Source of the DNA: Flavonifractor sp. An82
Lineage (GTDB): Bacteria; Bacillota; Clostridia; Oscillospirales; Oscillospiraceae
Direction of reading: 5' to 3'
Length of the DNA stretch: 64,000 nucleotides
Assembly: GCF_002159265.1 (NCBI RefSeq)
Contig: NZ_NFHG01000001.1
Coordinates: 558,001-622,000, forward strand
The translations under genes and the position numbers were made by a program. The notes beneath the pieces are model-generated. The model was not told the origin of the DNA. It saw only the letters and a list, made by a program, of their open reading frames with translations, and made no database searches. Below, piece by piece: positions 8,568 through 18,540 of this stretch (the first letter of the stretch is position 1; the number at the start of each line of letters is the position of its first letter).

Positions 8568-9037
8568 AAGTCAAGATCACCGTCAACGGGATGCTGTACA
8601 ACAAGCACATCCCCAACGATATGATGCTGCTGGAGTTTCTGCGCAAGTACGGCTACGTCAGCGTGAAGCGGGGCTGCGACACCAGCAACTGCGGCCTGTG
8701 TACCGTGTGGGTGGAGGGCAAGCCGGTGCTGTCCTGCTCCTACCCCGCCGCCCGGGCCGACGGCCTCCACGTCACCACCCTGGAGGGCGTGAAGGACGAG
8801 GCCGCCTCCTTCGGCCGGTACATGACCGCCCAGGGCGCCGAGCAGTGCGGCTATTGCAGCCCCGGCTTCATCATGGCGGTGCTGGCCATGCGCCGGGAGC
8901 TCACCGACCCCACCGAGGAGGAGATCTCCAACTATCTGGCGGGCAACCTGTGCCGCTGCTCCGGCTATGCCGGTCAGACCCGGGCCCTGCGGGCCTGGCT
9001 CCACGACAAGCCCTGGGAGAAGGAGGGTCAGGCATGA
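8564..9037 (+). CDS. [2Fe-2S] subunit of a xanthine dehydrogenase-family enzyme (XdhC-like)
   Basis: Electron-transfer subunit carrying two [2Fe-2S] clusters. The 157-residue protein shows the plant-ferredoxin-type cluster at Cys38, Cys43, Cys46 and Cys58 (CDTSNCGLC plus one), and the second helical-bundle cluster at Cys95, Cys98, Cys130 and Cys132 (CGYC and CRC). It overlaps its neighbours by 4 bases at both ends (ATGA), so the three subunits are likely made in equal amounts. The length is usual for the family. Confidence 0.92.
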   Translation: MKVKITVNGMLYNKHIPNDMMLLEFLRKYGYVSVKRGCDTSNCGLCTVWVEGKPVLSCSYPAARADGLHVTTLEGVKDEAASFGRYMTAQGAEQCGYCSPGFIMAVLAMRRELTDPTEEEISNYLAGNLCRCSGYAGQTRALRAWLHDKPWEKEGQA

Positions 9038-11319
9038 ATCTGAAATACGTCAATCAGGCCATCCCCAAGCTGGACGGCGCCGCCCTCACCGGCGGCAAGG
9101 GCGTGTACACCGAGGACATGGTGCCCCGGGACTGCCTGGTGGTGCAGGTGCTCCGCAGCCCCCACGCCCACGCCCGCATCAAGTCCATCCGCAAGGACGC
9201 CGCCAGCCGTGTGCCCGGCATCTCCTGCATCCTGACCTGGGAGGACGTGCCCCAGATCCGCTATACCCTGGCCGGCCAGTCCTATCCGGAGCCCTCCCCC
9301 TATGACCGCTATATCCTGGAGCGCACCGTCCGCTATGTGGGTGACCCGGTGGCCATCGTGGCCGGCCGGGACAAGGACTGCGTGGCCCGTGCCATGCGGA
9401 TGATCCAGGTGAAGTACGACATTCTGGAGCCGGTGCTGGACTTTGAGACCGCCCTGGACAACCCCATCGTAGTCCATCCGGAGGAGGACTACTTCCACCA
9501 CTTCGACATCGGCGGCGACCAAAAGCGCAACCTGGTGTCCAGCGGCTGCGATTCTGACGGCGACGTGGAGGCCGCCCTGGCCGCCTGCGACGTGGTGGTG
9601 GACCGTACCTACTACACCAAGGCCAACGCCCAGGCCATGATGGAGACCTTCCGCACCTACACCTATCTGGACTACAACCGGCGGCTCAACGTGGTCACCT
9701 CCACCCAGGTGCCCTTCCACTGCCGCCGCACCATCGCCCGGGCCCTGGGCCTGCCCAAGAACATGGTGCGGGTGGTGAAGCCCCGCATCGGCGGCGGCTT
9801 CGGTGCCAAGCAGACCCTGGTCAGCGAGCTCTTCCCCGCCCTGGTCACCCTGCGCACCGGCAAGCCCGCCAAGATCGTCTACACCCGGAAGGAGTCCTTC
9901 CAGGCCTCCAACAGCCGCCACCAGATGCGGGTCCACGTGAAGGTGGGCGCCATGAAGGACGGCACCATCAAGGCGGTGGACATGCACGCTCTGTCCAACG
10001 CCGGCGCCTACGGCGAGCACGCCTCCACCACCATCGGGCTGGTGGGCCACAAGAGCATCCCCCTCTATGCCCGGCAGGCCGCCTTCCGCTTCTCCTGGGA
10101 CGTGGTGTATACCAACACCATGGCCGCCGGCGCCTTCCGGGGCTACGGCGCCACCCAGGGCTGCTTTGCCATGGAGTCGGCCATCAATGAGCTGGCCGAG
10201 AAGCTGAACATGGACCCGGCCCAGCTGCGGCTCATGAACCTGCCCCATGTGGGAGAGAACATGGCCGCCTACTACAACGAGCCCCTCACCAGCTGCAAGC
10301 TGCCCCAGTGCATTGAGCGGGGCATGGAGATGATCGGCTGGAAGGGAAAATACCCCTGCGTCAAGGTGGACGACCACCGTGTCCGGGGCGTGGGCATGGC
10401 GGTGACCATGCAGGGCTCCGGCATCTCCGCCATCGACACCGCGTCGGTGACCATCAAGCTCAACGACGACGGCTATTATACCCTGATGATCGGTGCCACC
10501 GACATGGGCACCGGCTGTGACACCATTCTGGCCCAGATGGCCGCCGAGATCCTCAACTGCCCCATGGAGCGCATCACCGTGGACGGGGTGGACACCGACC
10601 ACTCCCCCTTCGACACCGGTTCCTACGCCTCCAGCACCACCTACGTCACCGGCGCGGCTGTGGTGAAGGCCTGCACCGAGCTGGGCGAGAAGATCGCCGC
10701 TGAGGGCGCCCGCCGCCTGAACATCCACCCCGAGCGGGCGGAGTTTGACGGGGACAGGGTGTACGACCGCACCAACCCGGAGAACGCCGTCACCCTGGAC
10801 AAGCTGGCCCAGGATCTGGTGGTGGGCGAGGGCACCCAGTGGCTCACCGCCACCGCCAGCCATTGCAGCCCCACCTCTCCCCCGCCCTTCATGGCGGGCT
10901 TTGCCGAGGTGGAAGTGGACCTGGAGACCGGCGAAACCCGCGTCGTGGACTATGTGGGCGTGGTGGACTGCGGTACCGTGGTCAACAAGAACCTGGCCCG
11001 GGTCCAGGCCGAGGGCGGCATCGCCCAGGGCATCGGCATGGCCCTGCTGGAGGACATCAACTACGACCCCAAGGGCCAGATGGTCAACTCCACCTTTATG
11101 ACCTATAAGATCCCCTGCCGCACCGATGTGCCCGAGATCCGGGTGGACTTCGAGGAAAGCTACGAGCCCAACGGTCCCTTCGGCGCCAAATCCATCGGCG
11201 AGGTGGTCATCAATACCCCCTCCCCCGCCATCGCCCAGGCGGTGTACAACGCCACCGGCGTGCGGGTGCGCTCCCTGCCCATCACCGCCGAGAAGATCCT
11301 CATGGGCCGGGAAATCTGA
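9034..11319 (+). CDS. molybdopterin-binding subunit of a xanthine dehydrogenase-family enzyme (XdhA-like)
   Basis: Catalytic molybdenum subunit, 761 residues. Visible motifs are RIGGGFGAKQ and GAFRGYGATQG around the cofactor, and PFGAKSIGEV near the carboxy end, containing the presumed active-site glutamate. The substrate is uncertain: purines are most likely from the family, but related enzymes oxidise nicotinate and other heterocycles. No cofactor-maturation or purine-transport gene is adjacent. The AFRGYGATQG form also occurs in selenium-dependent clostridial hydroxylases, so a selenium-containing cofactor is possible but not shown. AGGAGG precedes the ATG, which overlaps the stop of the Fe-S subunit. 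Confidence 0.9.
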   Translation: MNLKYVNQAIPKLDGAALTGGKGVYTEDMVPRDCLVVQVLRSPHAHARIKSIRKDAASRVPGISCILTWEDVPQIRYTLAGQSYPEPSPYDRYILERTVRYVGDPVAIVAGRDKDCVARAMRMIQVKYDILEPVLDFETALDNPIVVHPEEDYFHHFDIGGDQKRNLVSSGCDSDGDVEAALAACDVVVDRTYYTKANAQAMMETFRTYTYLDYNRRLNVVTSTQVPFHCRRTIARALGLPKNMVRVVKPRIGGGFGAKQTLVSELFPALVTLRTGKPAKIVYTRKESFQASNSRHQMRVHVKVGAMKDGTIKAVDMHALSNAGAYGEHASTTIGLVGHKSIPLYARQAAFRFSWDVVYTNTMAAGAFRGYGATQGCFAMESAINELAEKLNMDPAQLRLMNLPHVGENMAAYYNEPLTSCKLPQCIERGMEMIGWKGKYPCVKVDDHRVRGVGMAVTMQGSGISAIDTASVTIKLNDDGYYTLMIGATDMGTGCDTILAQMAAEILNCPMERITVDGVDTDHSPFDTGSYASSTTYVTGAAVVKACTELGEKIAAEGARRLNIHPERAEFDGDRVYDRTNPENAVTLDKLAQDLVVGEGTQWLTATASHCSPTSPPPFMAGFAEVEVDLETGETRVVDYVGVVDCGTVVNKNLARVQAEGGIAQGIGMALLEDINYDPKGQMVNSTFMTYKIPCRTDVPEIRVDFEESYEPNGPFGAKSIGEVVINTPSPAIAQAVYNATGVRVRSLPITAEKILMGREI

Positions 11320-11363
11320 TCGAAAACCTCATATCCGTCCCTGTTTTGCCGGTTTAGCGCAAG

Positions 11364-11402
11364 AAAAGGAGTCTGTTGGGTAACCGGCAGGCTCCTTTTT
11401 TG
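11364..11402 (+). terminator. terminator of the molybdenum hydroxylase operon
   Basis: AAAAGGAG-T-CTG and CAG-G-CTCCTTTT pair around a 12-base loop and run into seven T's, 44 bases after the stop codon. Confidence 0.8.
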
Positions 11403-11417
11403 TTACGAGGTAATCTG

Positions 11418-14271
11418 ATGAAACGTAAGCTGCTGCAATCCATGGCCGCTCTGGTCTGTACCGGGGCGCTGCTGCTGGCCCTGTTCCCCACCCCGGCAGC
11501 AGCCGCCGCACCGACGGAGAGCCGCAACATCCACAAGGAGGACTATGCCACCTGGAGCAAGCCGGTGACCTCCTACCTGTACGAAAACGCCGGCGGACTC
11601 ACCCGGGTGGAATACACCGGCGGCAAGGTGGTCATTGAGGACTACAGCGGGGACTTTGCCCTGCTCTCCAGCCGGACCCTGGAGCCGGAGCTGCCCATCT
11701 GGGGCGGCTTCTACGCCGGAGCCAACTATAATTTCCTCATCTTCGGCCAGACCAACCCCACCGAGAGCAGTTCCACCGAGGTCATCCGGGTGGTCAAGTA
11801 TGACAAGGACTGGAACCGGCTGGGCGCTGCCAGCCTGAAGGGGGCCAACACCACCATCCCCTGTCCATCACCGACTCCTACTACGACGTGATGAACATCT
11901 CCTACGGCTACGTCAGCCACTCCTTCAACCAGTTCATTCTGGTGGACGAGGACGGCAAGATCATTGCCCTGGACCACGGCGACGCCTACCCCAGAAGCGC
12001 CGTGCTCACCGGCTACTACTCCAACGCCTCCACCGGCAAATTCTCCGGGTCCCGGTACTCCAACTGGTGCTGGAATCTGGACCTGATCACCTTTGCCGGA
12101 GCCATCGGCGCCAACACCACCGGCGGCTCGGTGGGCGGTCTGGCGGAGACCTCGGACGGATATGTGATGGCCTACAACTATGACGGCGTGGGCGGCGGCG
12201 GAGAGCGCTCCATCTACTTCCAGTACATGGACAAGGCCACCGGCAAGGGCAGGCAGTACAAGCTGAACGGCTCCGCGGGCAGCACCACCCCCCTGGTGGC
12301 CCCCACCGGGCTGGAGGGCGGCTATGTGCTGTGGAACAGCAAGAGCGGCGGCACCGTAAGCGATACCCTCAACTACATCCCCTACACCGCCGACGGGGTG
12401 CCCAGCCAGCCTCTGACCGCCACCGCACCCCTGTCGGACTGCCAGCCCATCCCCTACCGGGGCGGCGTGGTGTGGTATGTCACCAACAACTCCGCCCCCA
12501 CCTTCTATGTATTGGACGGCAGCGGCGTCACCGCCCACACCCCGGGTCAGGCCCAGCCTGAGCCCACGCCGACGCCGACTCCGACTCCTACCCCTACGCC
12601 GACTCCGACTCCTACCCCCACTCCTACTCCCAACCCCTCCGGTGATGCACCTGCCGACCCCCGGACCGCTCCCACCATCCGGGAGGCGGTGCAGCAGGCC
12701 GATCAGCTGTCCGGCCGCTTTACCCAGCAGGATAGTTATACCGCAGCCATCGACAGCAGCGGTACCCTGTGGGGCGTGGGTGAGGCCCGCTACATCAACG
12801 GACAGTCCTCCGGGCAGGTCACCACGCCCACCGCTCTGCTTCAGAACGTGCGTCAGGTGGACTCCACCGACGGCTACTACTCCGCCATCCTGGCTGTCAA
12901 AGAGGACAACACCCTCTGGGGCTGGGGCTATCTGGGCTATCTGGGGTTTACCGACGATCCGGAGGCCTTTGTGACCACCCCCCAGAAGCTGATGGATCGG
13001 GTCCAGTCGGTCAGCGGCGGCCGCTTTGGGGCCTTGGCCCTGAAGACCGACGGCTCCCTGTACTTCCTGGGCAGCCCTAACGTCGGTGAGGACGGCAGCG
13101 GCAAGGAGATGCTGGACAGCGACGACTACGGCATCCACTGGGTGATGGACCATGTGGCCCAGGTGAGCAGCGGCAACCACCGGGCGGCAGCCCTGAAGAC
13201 CGACGGCAGTGTCTGGGCCTGGGGCGCCGACGGCTATTCCGGCACGGACAAGATCGTCTCCACCCTCACCGGCCAGCCCCAGAAGCCCACCAAGATCCTG
13301 GACGGCATGATCTCTGTGGGCATGGAAGACGAAAACGGCTGGGCCATCGACGCCAACGGCGGCCTGTGGAGCTGGGGCTACAATGACGAAGGCCATGTAG
13401 GCAACGGCGGCGGCTATGACACCATTGACTCCGACAGCGGCTGCAAGGCCCAGGTCAAGCCGGTAAAGATTTTTGACAAGGACGTGATCTCCGCCAGCCT
13501 GGGCATGGCGGTCACCAAGGACGGCAGCTGTTATACCTGGGGCGCCACCCCTGAAAACTGGGAGAACTTCACCCTCTCCCCCGTCCGCACCGGCAGCGGC
13601 ATGGTCATTGCCAGCGACCTGGTGAAGTCCTCCGGCCAGCTGGTGGCCCCCCACCCTCCGATGGGGGAAAGACCCTGGTGCTGACAGAGCGCTTCTTCCA
13701 GACCGGCTCCGAACAGCCGGAGCCCCAGCCCACCACCTTCTCCGATGTACCCGACTCCGCCTGGTACGCCCAGTATGCGGGCAAGGCTGCCCAGGCCGGC
13801 CTGATGAACGGCACCGGCGGCAGCCGCTTCAGCCCCAACGCCACCCTCAGCACGGCGGAGGTGGTCACCCTGGCTGCCCGGCTCCACGCCGAGCGCAATG
13901 GCAAGACCCTTCCCCAGGGCGGCAGTCCCTGGTATCAGGGGGCCTATGATTACTGCATCAATAACGGCCTCTTTACCGCCGCAGAGGTGCCACTGAGCAC
14001 CATGACCGTCACCGCCACCCGCTATCAGGTGGTGGATCTGCTGGACCGGGCGGTGCCCGACAGCGAGAAGGAAGCCATCAAGACGGTGGCCGACGGCTTC
14101 ATCCCCGATCTGCGCCTCTCCGACCCCTACGGCCCCGTGGTGTACCGCTGGTACCGGGCGGGCATCGTGGAGGGAGACGGCGCCCACCGCTTCAACGGCT
14201 CCACCGGCATCAGCCGGGCGGAGACGGCGGCCATCCTGTGCCGCCTGGCCGGACTGACCGACCGGGTGTGA
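11418..14271 (+). pseudogene. SLH-anchored RCC1-repeat surface protein, two frameshifts
   Basis: One gene spread over three frames. Frame one (11418-about 11860) has a signal peptide (MKRKLLQSMAALVCTG...) and the start of a secreted domain. It shifts near 11857-11863, where an ATC-CCC-TG run appears to lack one C. Frame two (to about 13655) continues the domain, then a Pro-Thr linker of repeated PT (12563-12636), then about six RCC1-type repeats (GSLYFLG, GSVWAWGADG, GGLWSWGYNDEG, GSCYTWG). It shifts again near 13646-13656, in a region of six and then three C's. Frame three carries two SLH-type domains (TFSDVPDSAWYAQ, and a last one ending ISRAETAAILCRLAGL). Each shift is explained by loss of one base in or beside a C-run. 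This fits a real pseudogene, slippage-based switching or sequencing error equally well. Intact length would be about 950 residues. Confidence 0.85.
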
Positions 14272-14300
14272 GCTTCCCCGGCCCCCCTTGGCCCCACCAT

Positions 14301-14330
14301 GCATATTCCACGGCTTATCCCCATACCTAT
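14301..14330 (+). promoter_or_regulatory. sigma-E promoter of spoIVA
   Basis: GCATATT (14301-14307) is a perfect match to the B. subtilis sigma-E -35 (KMATATT). After 14 bases comes CATACCTAT (14322-14330), close to the -10 CATACAHT. It lies about 45 bases before the spoIVA start. spoIVA is a known sigma-E (mother-cell) gene in B. subtilis. Confidence 0.75.
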
Positions 14331-14374
14331 GTAGAGAAAACGCCGGCTTAACATGGCCGAAGGAGGAATTGCCA

Positions 14375-15853
14375 GTGGAACAACGCAAGCTCTATGAGGA
14401 TATCGCCCTGCGGACCGAGGGGGATATCTATATCGGCGTGGTGGGGCCGGTGCGGACTGGAAAATCCACGTTCATCAAACGGTTCATGGAGACCATGGTC
14501 ATCCCGGGCATCGAGAACATCTACCGCCGGGAGCGGGCCAAGGATGAGCTGCCCCAGAGCGGCTCGGGCCGCACCATCATGACCGCCGAACCCAAATTCG
14601 TCCCCGAGGAGGCGGTGGAGGTCACCATGGACAGCGGCGCCTCCTTCAAGGTGCGGCTCATCGACTGCGTGGGCTACCTGGTGCCCGGGGCGGTGGGCTC
14701 CCTGGAGGACGACAACCCCCGGATGGTGACCACCCCCTGGTTCCCCCAGCCCATCCCCATGACCGAGGCCGCCGAGATCGGCACCCGGAAGGTCATCGCC
14801 GAGCACTCTACCATCGGTATCGTGGTCACCACCGACGGCACCATCACTGACATCCCCCGGGAGGACTACCTGGAGGCGGAGGAGCGGGTCATCACCGAGC
14901 TGAAAGAATTAGGCAAGCCCTTCCTGGTGGTGCTCAACTCCGCCCAGCCCCGGTCCGACCGGGCCCAGGCCATCCGGGCGGATATCGCCAGCCGGTACGA
15001 CGTGACCTGCGTGTGCGTCAACTGCCTGGAGCTGGAGGAGGAGGCGGTGACCGGCATCATCAAGGGGGTTTTGTACGAGTTCCCGGTGAAGGAGCTGGAC
15101 CTCTTCCTCCCCCCCTGGGTGGACGCCCTGCCATGGGACCACCCCATCAAAAACGGCCTGTACGCCGCCATCCGGGAGAGCGCCAGGGATATGCGCCGCA
15201 TCCGGGACGTGGAGGGGGCCGTGGAGGCCATGGGGGCCTGCGACACGGTAAGCGGGGCCCGGATCACCTCCATGAACCTGGGTACCGGCCTGGCTGCCGC
15301 CGACCTGGAGCTCCCCCGCAGCCTCTTCTATGACACCCTGTCCCAGCAGTCGGGCTTTACCATCCACGACGACGGGGACCTGCTGGAGCTTTTGAGCCGC
15401 CTGTCCAGGGTCAAGGCCGAATACGACAAGGTGGCGGGGGCTCTGGAGGAGGTCAAGGCCACCGGCTACGGCATCGTGGTGCCCGGCACCGACGAGCTGG
15501 TGCTGGAGGAGCCGGAGATCGTCCGCCAGGGCGGCCGGTACGGGGTGCGCCTGAAGGCCTCCGCCCCCTCCATCCATATGATCCGGGCGGACATTGAGAC
15601 CGAGGTCTCCCCCATTGTAGGCAACGAAAAGCAGAGCGAGGAGATGGTCAACTTCCTGCTCCAGGAGTTCGAGGGGGACACCAAGGCCATCTGGCAGTCC
15701 AACATTTTCGGCAAGTCCTTCCACGAGCTGGTGAGTGAGGACCTGAACGGCAAGCTCAAGCGGATGCCGGAGGACGCCCGCTCCAAGCTGCAGGAGACCC
15801 TCCAGCGCATCATCAACGAGGGCTCCGGCGGGCTCATCTGCATCATTCTGTAG
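14375..15853 (+). CDS. spoIVA: stage IV sporulation protein A, spore-coat morphogenetic ATPase
   Basis: SpoIVA polymerises around the forespore using ATP and forms the basement layer of the coat, recruited by SpoVM. Starting at the GTG at 14375 (AAGGAGG eight bases ahead) gives 492 residues, the same length as B. subtilis SpoIVA. The Walker A GPVRTGKST is at residues 24-32 with the lysine at position 30, as in B. subtilis. The conserved carboxy end GGLICIIL is present. The upstream ATG-type start would add a run with no ribosome site. Preceded by a sigma-E promoter and followed by a strong terminator; stands alone here, with its partners sipL and spoVM 9 kb away. Confidence 0.98.
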   Translation: MEQRKLYEDIALRTEGDIYIGVVGPVRTGKSTFIKRFMETMVIPGIENIYRRERAKDELPQSGSGRTIMTAEPKFVPEEAVEVTMDSGASFKVRLIDCVGYLVPGAVGSLEDDNPRMVTTPWFPQPIPMTEAAEIGTRKVIAEHSTIGIVVTTDGTITDIPREDYLEAEERVITELKELGKPFLVVLNSAQPRSDRAQAIRADIASRYDVTCVCVNCLELEEEAVTGIIKGVLYEFPVKELDLFLPPWVDALPWDHPIKNGLYAAIRESARDMRRIRDVEGAVEAMGACDTVSGARITSMNLGTGLAAADLELPRSLFYDTLSQQSGFTIHDDGDLLELLSRLSRVKAEYDKVAGALEEVKATGYGIVVPGTDELVLEEPEIVRQGGRYGVRLKASAPSIHMIRADIETEVSPIVGNEKQSEEMVNFLLQEFEGDTKAIWQSNIFGKSFHELVSEDLNGKLKRMPEDARSKLQETLQRIINEGSGGLICIIL

Positions 15854-15874
15854 TCCGCTTCCCACTTAAGCAGA

Positions 15875-15914
15875 AAAGTCCACCGTCCTGCCAGGTCGCA
15901 GGGCGGTGGACTTT
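15875..15914. terminator. bidirectional terminator between spoIVA and the WG/SLH remnant
   Basis: AAAGTCCACCGTCCTGC and GCAGGGCGGTGGACTTT pair over 17 positions with one mismatch, around a six-base loop. A/T-rich flanks on both sides suit the convergent genes. Confidence 0.8.
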
Positions 15915-15916
15915 AC

Positions 15917-16563
15917 TTATTCCGCAAAATTCCGGTACAGGAAGGTCACGATCTGACCGCGTGTGCAGGTGGTATCGGGGCTGAAGGTGGTGGCGCTGGT
16001 GCCGCTGGTGATTCCTTGCTCCACCGCCCAGGCCACGGCGTCCGCATACTCCGTGCCTGGGGCTACATCGGTGAAGGTCACGGTGTCATTTGCGCTGGGC
16101 TTCCCGGCCAGCTTCCAGAGGTAAGTCACTGTATCAGCGCGGGTAGCGGGCGTATCGGGATGAAATGTGTCCGTCAGGCCCTGCTCCACGGCCCAGTTGG
16201 CTGCATCAGAGTAGAATACTCGACAGGAATCGTGACACGCTCTCCGTAGTGATAGATCCCGTACCGGGTACCCTGTTCCCCACCATAATTGCTAAGCAGA
16301 TAATATCCATCTTTCAAATATTCAATATGGGAATATTGGATCGGCAGCAGGGTCTTCATATTAAAATCAAACAGACCCTGCTTCTCTGAGCCTGGTGTTC
16401 CGCCGGTTCCGGGGTTGCCGTCCATTGTTTCAACGATCACCGTGTTCGTCCACTGATCTGCTGTAACCGTCTCATCCGTCCGCACAATATCCCAGACATT
16501 ATCGGTAAAGGGATACAGTATCTCACCGGTTGTACTCATAACGCCGGTAGAATATACCGATCG
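15917..16563 (-). pseudogene. remnant of a WG-repeat, SLH-anchored surface protein
   Basis: The upstream part (about 16563-16195) encodes WG-type beta repeats, for example TGEILYPFTDN, QGLFDFNMKTLLPIQYSHIEY and YGIYHYGERVTIPVEY. The downstream part, in another frame, encodes SLH domains: YSDAANWAVEQGL, then a complete FTDVAPGTEYADAVAWAVEQ ending TRGQIVTFLYRNFAE. The first SLH domain lacks its FxDV start, so the join near 16190-16210 looks like an internal deletion rather than a single-base slip. The 5' end has no signal peptide and begins inside the terminator of the gene upstream. It is therefore truncated at the front, deleted inside and frame-shifted. Confidence 0.8.
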
Positions 16564-16601
16564 CACATGGAAAAGCAAGGGCCGTTCCCACAAGATTGCA
16601 G

Positions 16602-16639
16602 AAAAGTACCCGCCCCATTTGAATGGAGCGGGTACTTTT
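16602..16639 (-). terminator. terminator of the C69 dipeptidase gene
   Basis: On the minus strand AAAAGTACCCGC-T-CCATT pairs with AATGG-G-GCGGGTACTTTT; a long stem ending in T's, 21 bases after the stop codon. Confidence 0.85.
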
Positions 16640-16660
16640 ACAGATATCCTGAATGACAGG

Positions 16661-18370
16661 TTACAGCTGATTGGCAAAATCCATGGGGATGTAGGTCAGG
16701 CCGTCCCTGACGTAGCAGTAGTGGGTCAGCTCCACGTCCTCCCCGCCGGCCACCTTGCAGATGTAGCTCTCGGGGGTGAAGGTGTAGGATGCGGTGCCCT
16801 TGGTGATGGTGGTGGAGCCGTCGGCGGCGTTCCAGGTGACGGTGTAGCCCTTGCTCTCGGCCACTTCCCGCAGGGGCACGTCGGCCAGGAAGGTGGTGGG
16901 AGTCTTTCCGGCAGCCAGGCCGGTATTGTGCATCATGGTGGTGAGCAGCTTGGCATACAGGTTGTCGGACAGCTTCATCTCATGCTCGGCCATGTCGATA
17001 CCCAGCTGGGTCACATAGGCGTCACCGGCGGCCCGGCTCTCCTGGTACTTGGCCAGCATGTTGGGGGCCTCCTCCAGCATGGTCTCATACATCAGGGTCT
17101 CCTGCAGCTTCCAGAAGTCCTTTACGCTCTGGCCGTACAGGGTGCGGTTCTGCTCGGCGATGGTGCAGATGCGCTTGAACATCCAGAAGGCGCCGGCGGG
17201 ATCGTAGGTGTCCCCGTCCACCTTGTAGGCATCGGCGGTGTCGGTGATGCCGGAGAAGAAGGGAATGAACACCGAGTGCTCAGCGTTGCCCAGGGCCAGC
17301 CAGTCAATGGAGGAGCAGTAGGCGGGCCAGTCGGGGAAGGTCTGGAGAATGTGGATCTGGGAGGACCGCTCGGTGCCGATGACCCGGTTCTCCTCCTGGC
17401 CGGGCAGGGTCACGTCCAGAGGGGTGCCCTCGTAGCGGCTGCGGTAGATGTCCATGACGGTGAGGACGCTCACCTTCTCATCGGGTGTATAGAACAGCGG
17501 ATAGAAGGTGTCGGTATCGTACTCGCCCGCCTGGGAGGGCGCCAGGATCTTCATGCCCATCCAGTTGCGCATGTTGTTGTAGTCCTCGCGGGTGTTGTTG
17601 GTGACGCTCTTGGCCAGGTGGTAGAGCTCCCCCTCCTTCACCGCCAGCCCCAGCTGGTCGATGAGCTCAAACAGACCGTCGGAGTAGATGTAGCCGTCCT
17701 CAGGGGTGGCCTTGGGGTCCACCAGACCGATCATGTTCTGGTTGCCGAAGACCGCCACCTGATCGTCGGGCATCTTCATGGCGCAGTACTGATGGCCGCC
17801 GTAGATCTCCACGATCCAGGCCTCAGTCTGGTCGGTGATCATGACGGTGTTGCCCTCCTCGGAGCCGTACTGGTCCACATAGCCCAGCAGCACGTCCACG
17901 GCCTCCCGGGCGCTGGTGGACACGGCAGCCACGGCGGCGGCCAGGATTGCCTCACGCAGGCCGGGTTCCACGAAGGGATCGGCCTTTTCCCAGGCCTCGC
18001 AGGTGGAGGTGGACACGGTGGCGGAAATGCTCACGCCGTACTCATTGGTGCAGGAGCCGGGGTACATGCCGTCTTCCCCCCGGGTGTAGTCAGGCACATA
18101 GGTGTACTTATAGGTGGTATCGGGCAGCGGGATCTTGAAGCCGGTGGCGGTGTCCTCGATGTAGCGGCCGGGCACGTTCTCCACCCGGGGCTGTACCATG
18201 AACATCTTGTTGTAGTCGCCCTGGCCCTGATCCTCGCTGCGGGCGATGATATAGGTCCCCTGATCGCTGACATCCTTGCCCACATAGACGCCGGTACAGG
18301 CCAGCGCGCTGGTGCTCAGCAGCAGAGTGCCCGCCAGCGCTGCGGACAGGATGCGAAAGGACTTCTTCAT
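16661..18370 (-). CDS. secreted C69 (U34) family dipeptidase
   Basis: An N-terminal-nucleophile dipeptidase, 569 residues. A signal peptide ends ...STSALA, and the next residue, Cys25 in ACTGVYVGK, is the expected catalytic cysteine exposed after processing. The motif ISATVSTSTCEAW and the NTREDYNNMRNW region also fit family C69. The last 75 residues (FLADVPLREVAESKGYTV... YIPMDFANQL) resemble the copper amine oxidase-like amino-terminal domain often found on clostridial exported proteins, probably a wall-contact module. The start at 18370 is preferred: the ATG at 18382 would directly abut the AAGGAG ribosome site. Likely a peptide-nutrition enzyme like the M14 protease 10 kb upstream. Confidence 0.9.
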   Translation of the reverse strand: MKKSFRILSAALAGTLLLSTSALACTGVYVGKDVSDQGTYIIARSEDQGQGDYNKMFMVQPRVENVPGRYIEDTATGFKIPLPDTTYKYTYVPDYTRGEDGMYPGSCTNEYGVSISATVSTSTCEAWEKADPFVEPGLREAILAAAVAAVSTSAREAVDVLLGYVDQYGSEEGNTVMITDQTEAWIVEIYGGHQYCAMKMPDDQVAVFGNQNMIGLVDPKATPEDGYIYSDGLFELIDQLGLAVKEGELYHLAKSVTNNTREDYNNMRNWMGMKILAPSQAGEYDTDTFYPLFYTPDEKVSVLTVMDIYRSRYEGTPLDVTLPGQEENRVIGTERSSQIHILQTFPDWPAYCSSIDWLALGNAEHSVFIPFFSGITDTADAYKVDGDTYDPAGAFWMFKRICTIAEQNRTLYGQSVKDFWKLQETLMYETMLEEAPNMLAKYQESRAAGDAYVTQLGIDMAEHEMKLSDNLYAKLLTTMMHNTGLAAGKTPTTFLADVPLREVAESKGYTVTWNAADGSTTITKGTASYTFTPESYICKVAGGEDVELTHYCYVRDGLTYIPMDFANQL

Positions 18371-18470
18371 AGTCGTACACATCTCCTTATTTTGTGATTG
18401 TGGTACGGGGTCCGCGAAAAACTGCCTCCCTTCTCTCCGACAGATTCCGGATGTTTCCGGCACTAAACAA

Positions 18471-18499
18471 ATAGTTGCACAAAATAGACGCTTTGTCAA
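18471..18499 (-). promoter_or_regulatory. promoter of the C69 dipeptidase gene
   Basis: A perfect TTGACA (18499-18494) is followed after 17 bases by AACTAT, a poor -10. It leaves about 100 bases of leader in which nothing else was recognised. Confidence 0.4.
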
Positions 18500-18540
18500 C
18501 GCAGTTAATTGTAAGATTCTCCAGTTAGTAGCAAAAAACC

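Noticed and set aside
12563-12636. Tandem short repeat resembling a CRISPR or satellite
   Set aside because: It is an in-frame Pro-Thr linker (repeated PT codons) inside the RCC1-SLH gene; repeat unit is six bases with no spacers.
15917-16677. Two separate small genes (90 and 167 codons)
   Set aside because: They are pieces of one WG/SLH protein in two frames; the longer one begins inside a terminator and has no signal peptide.
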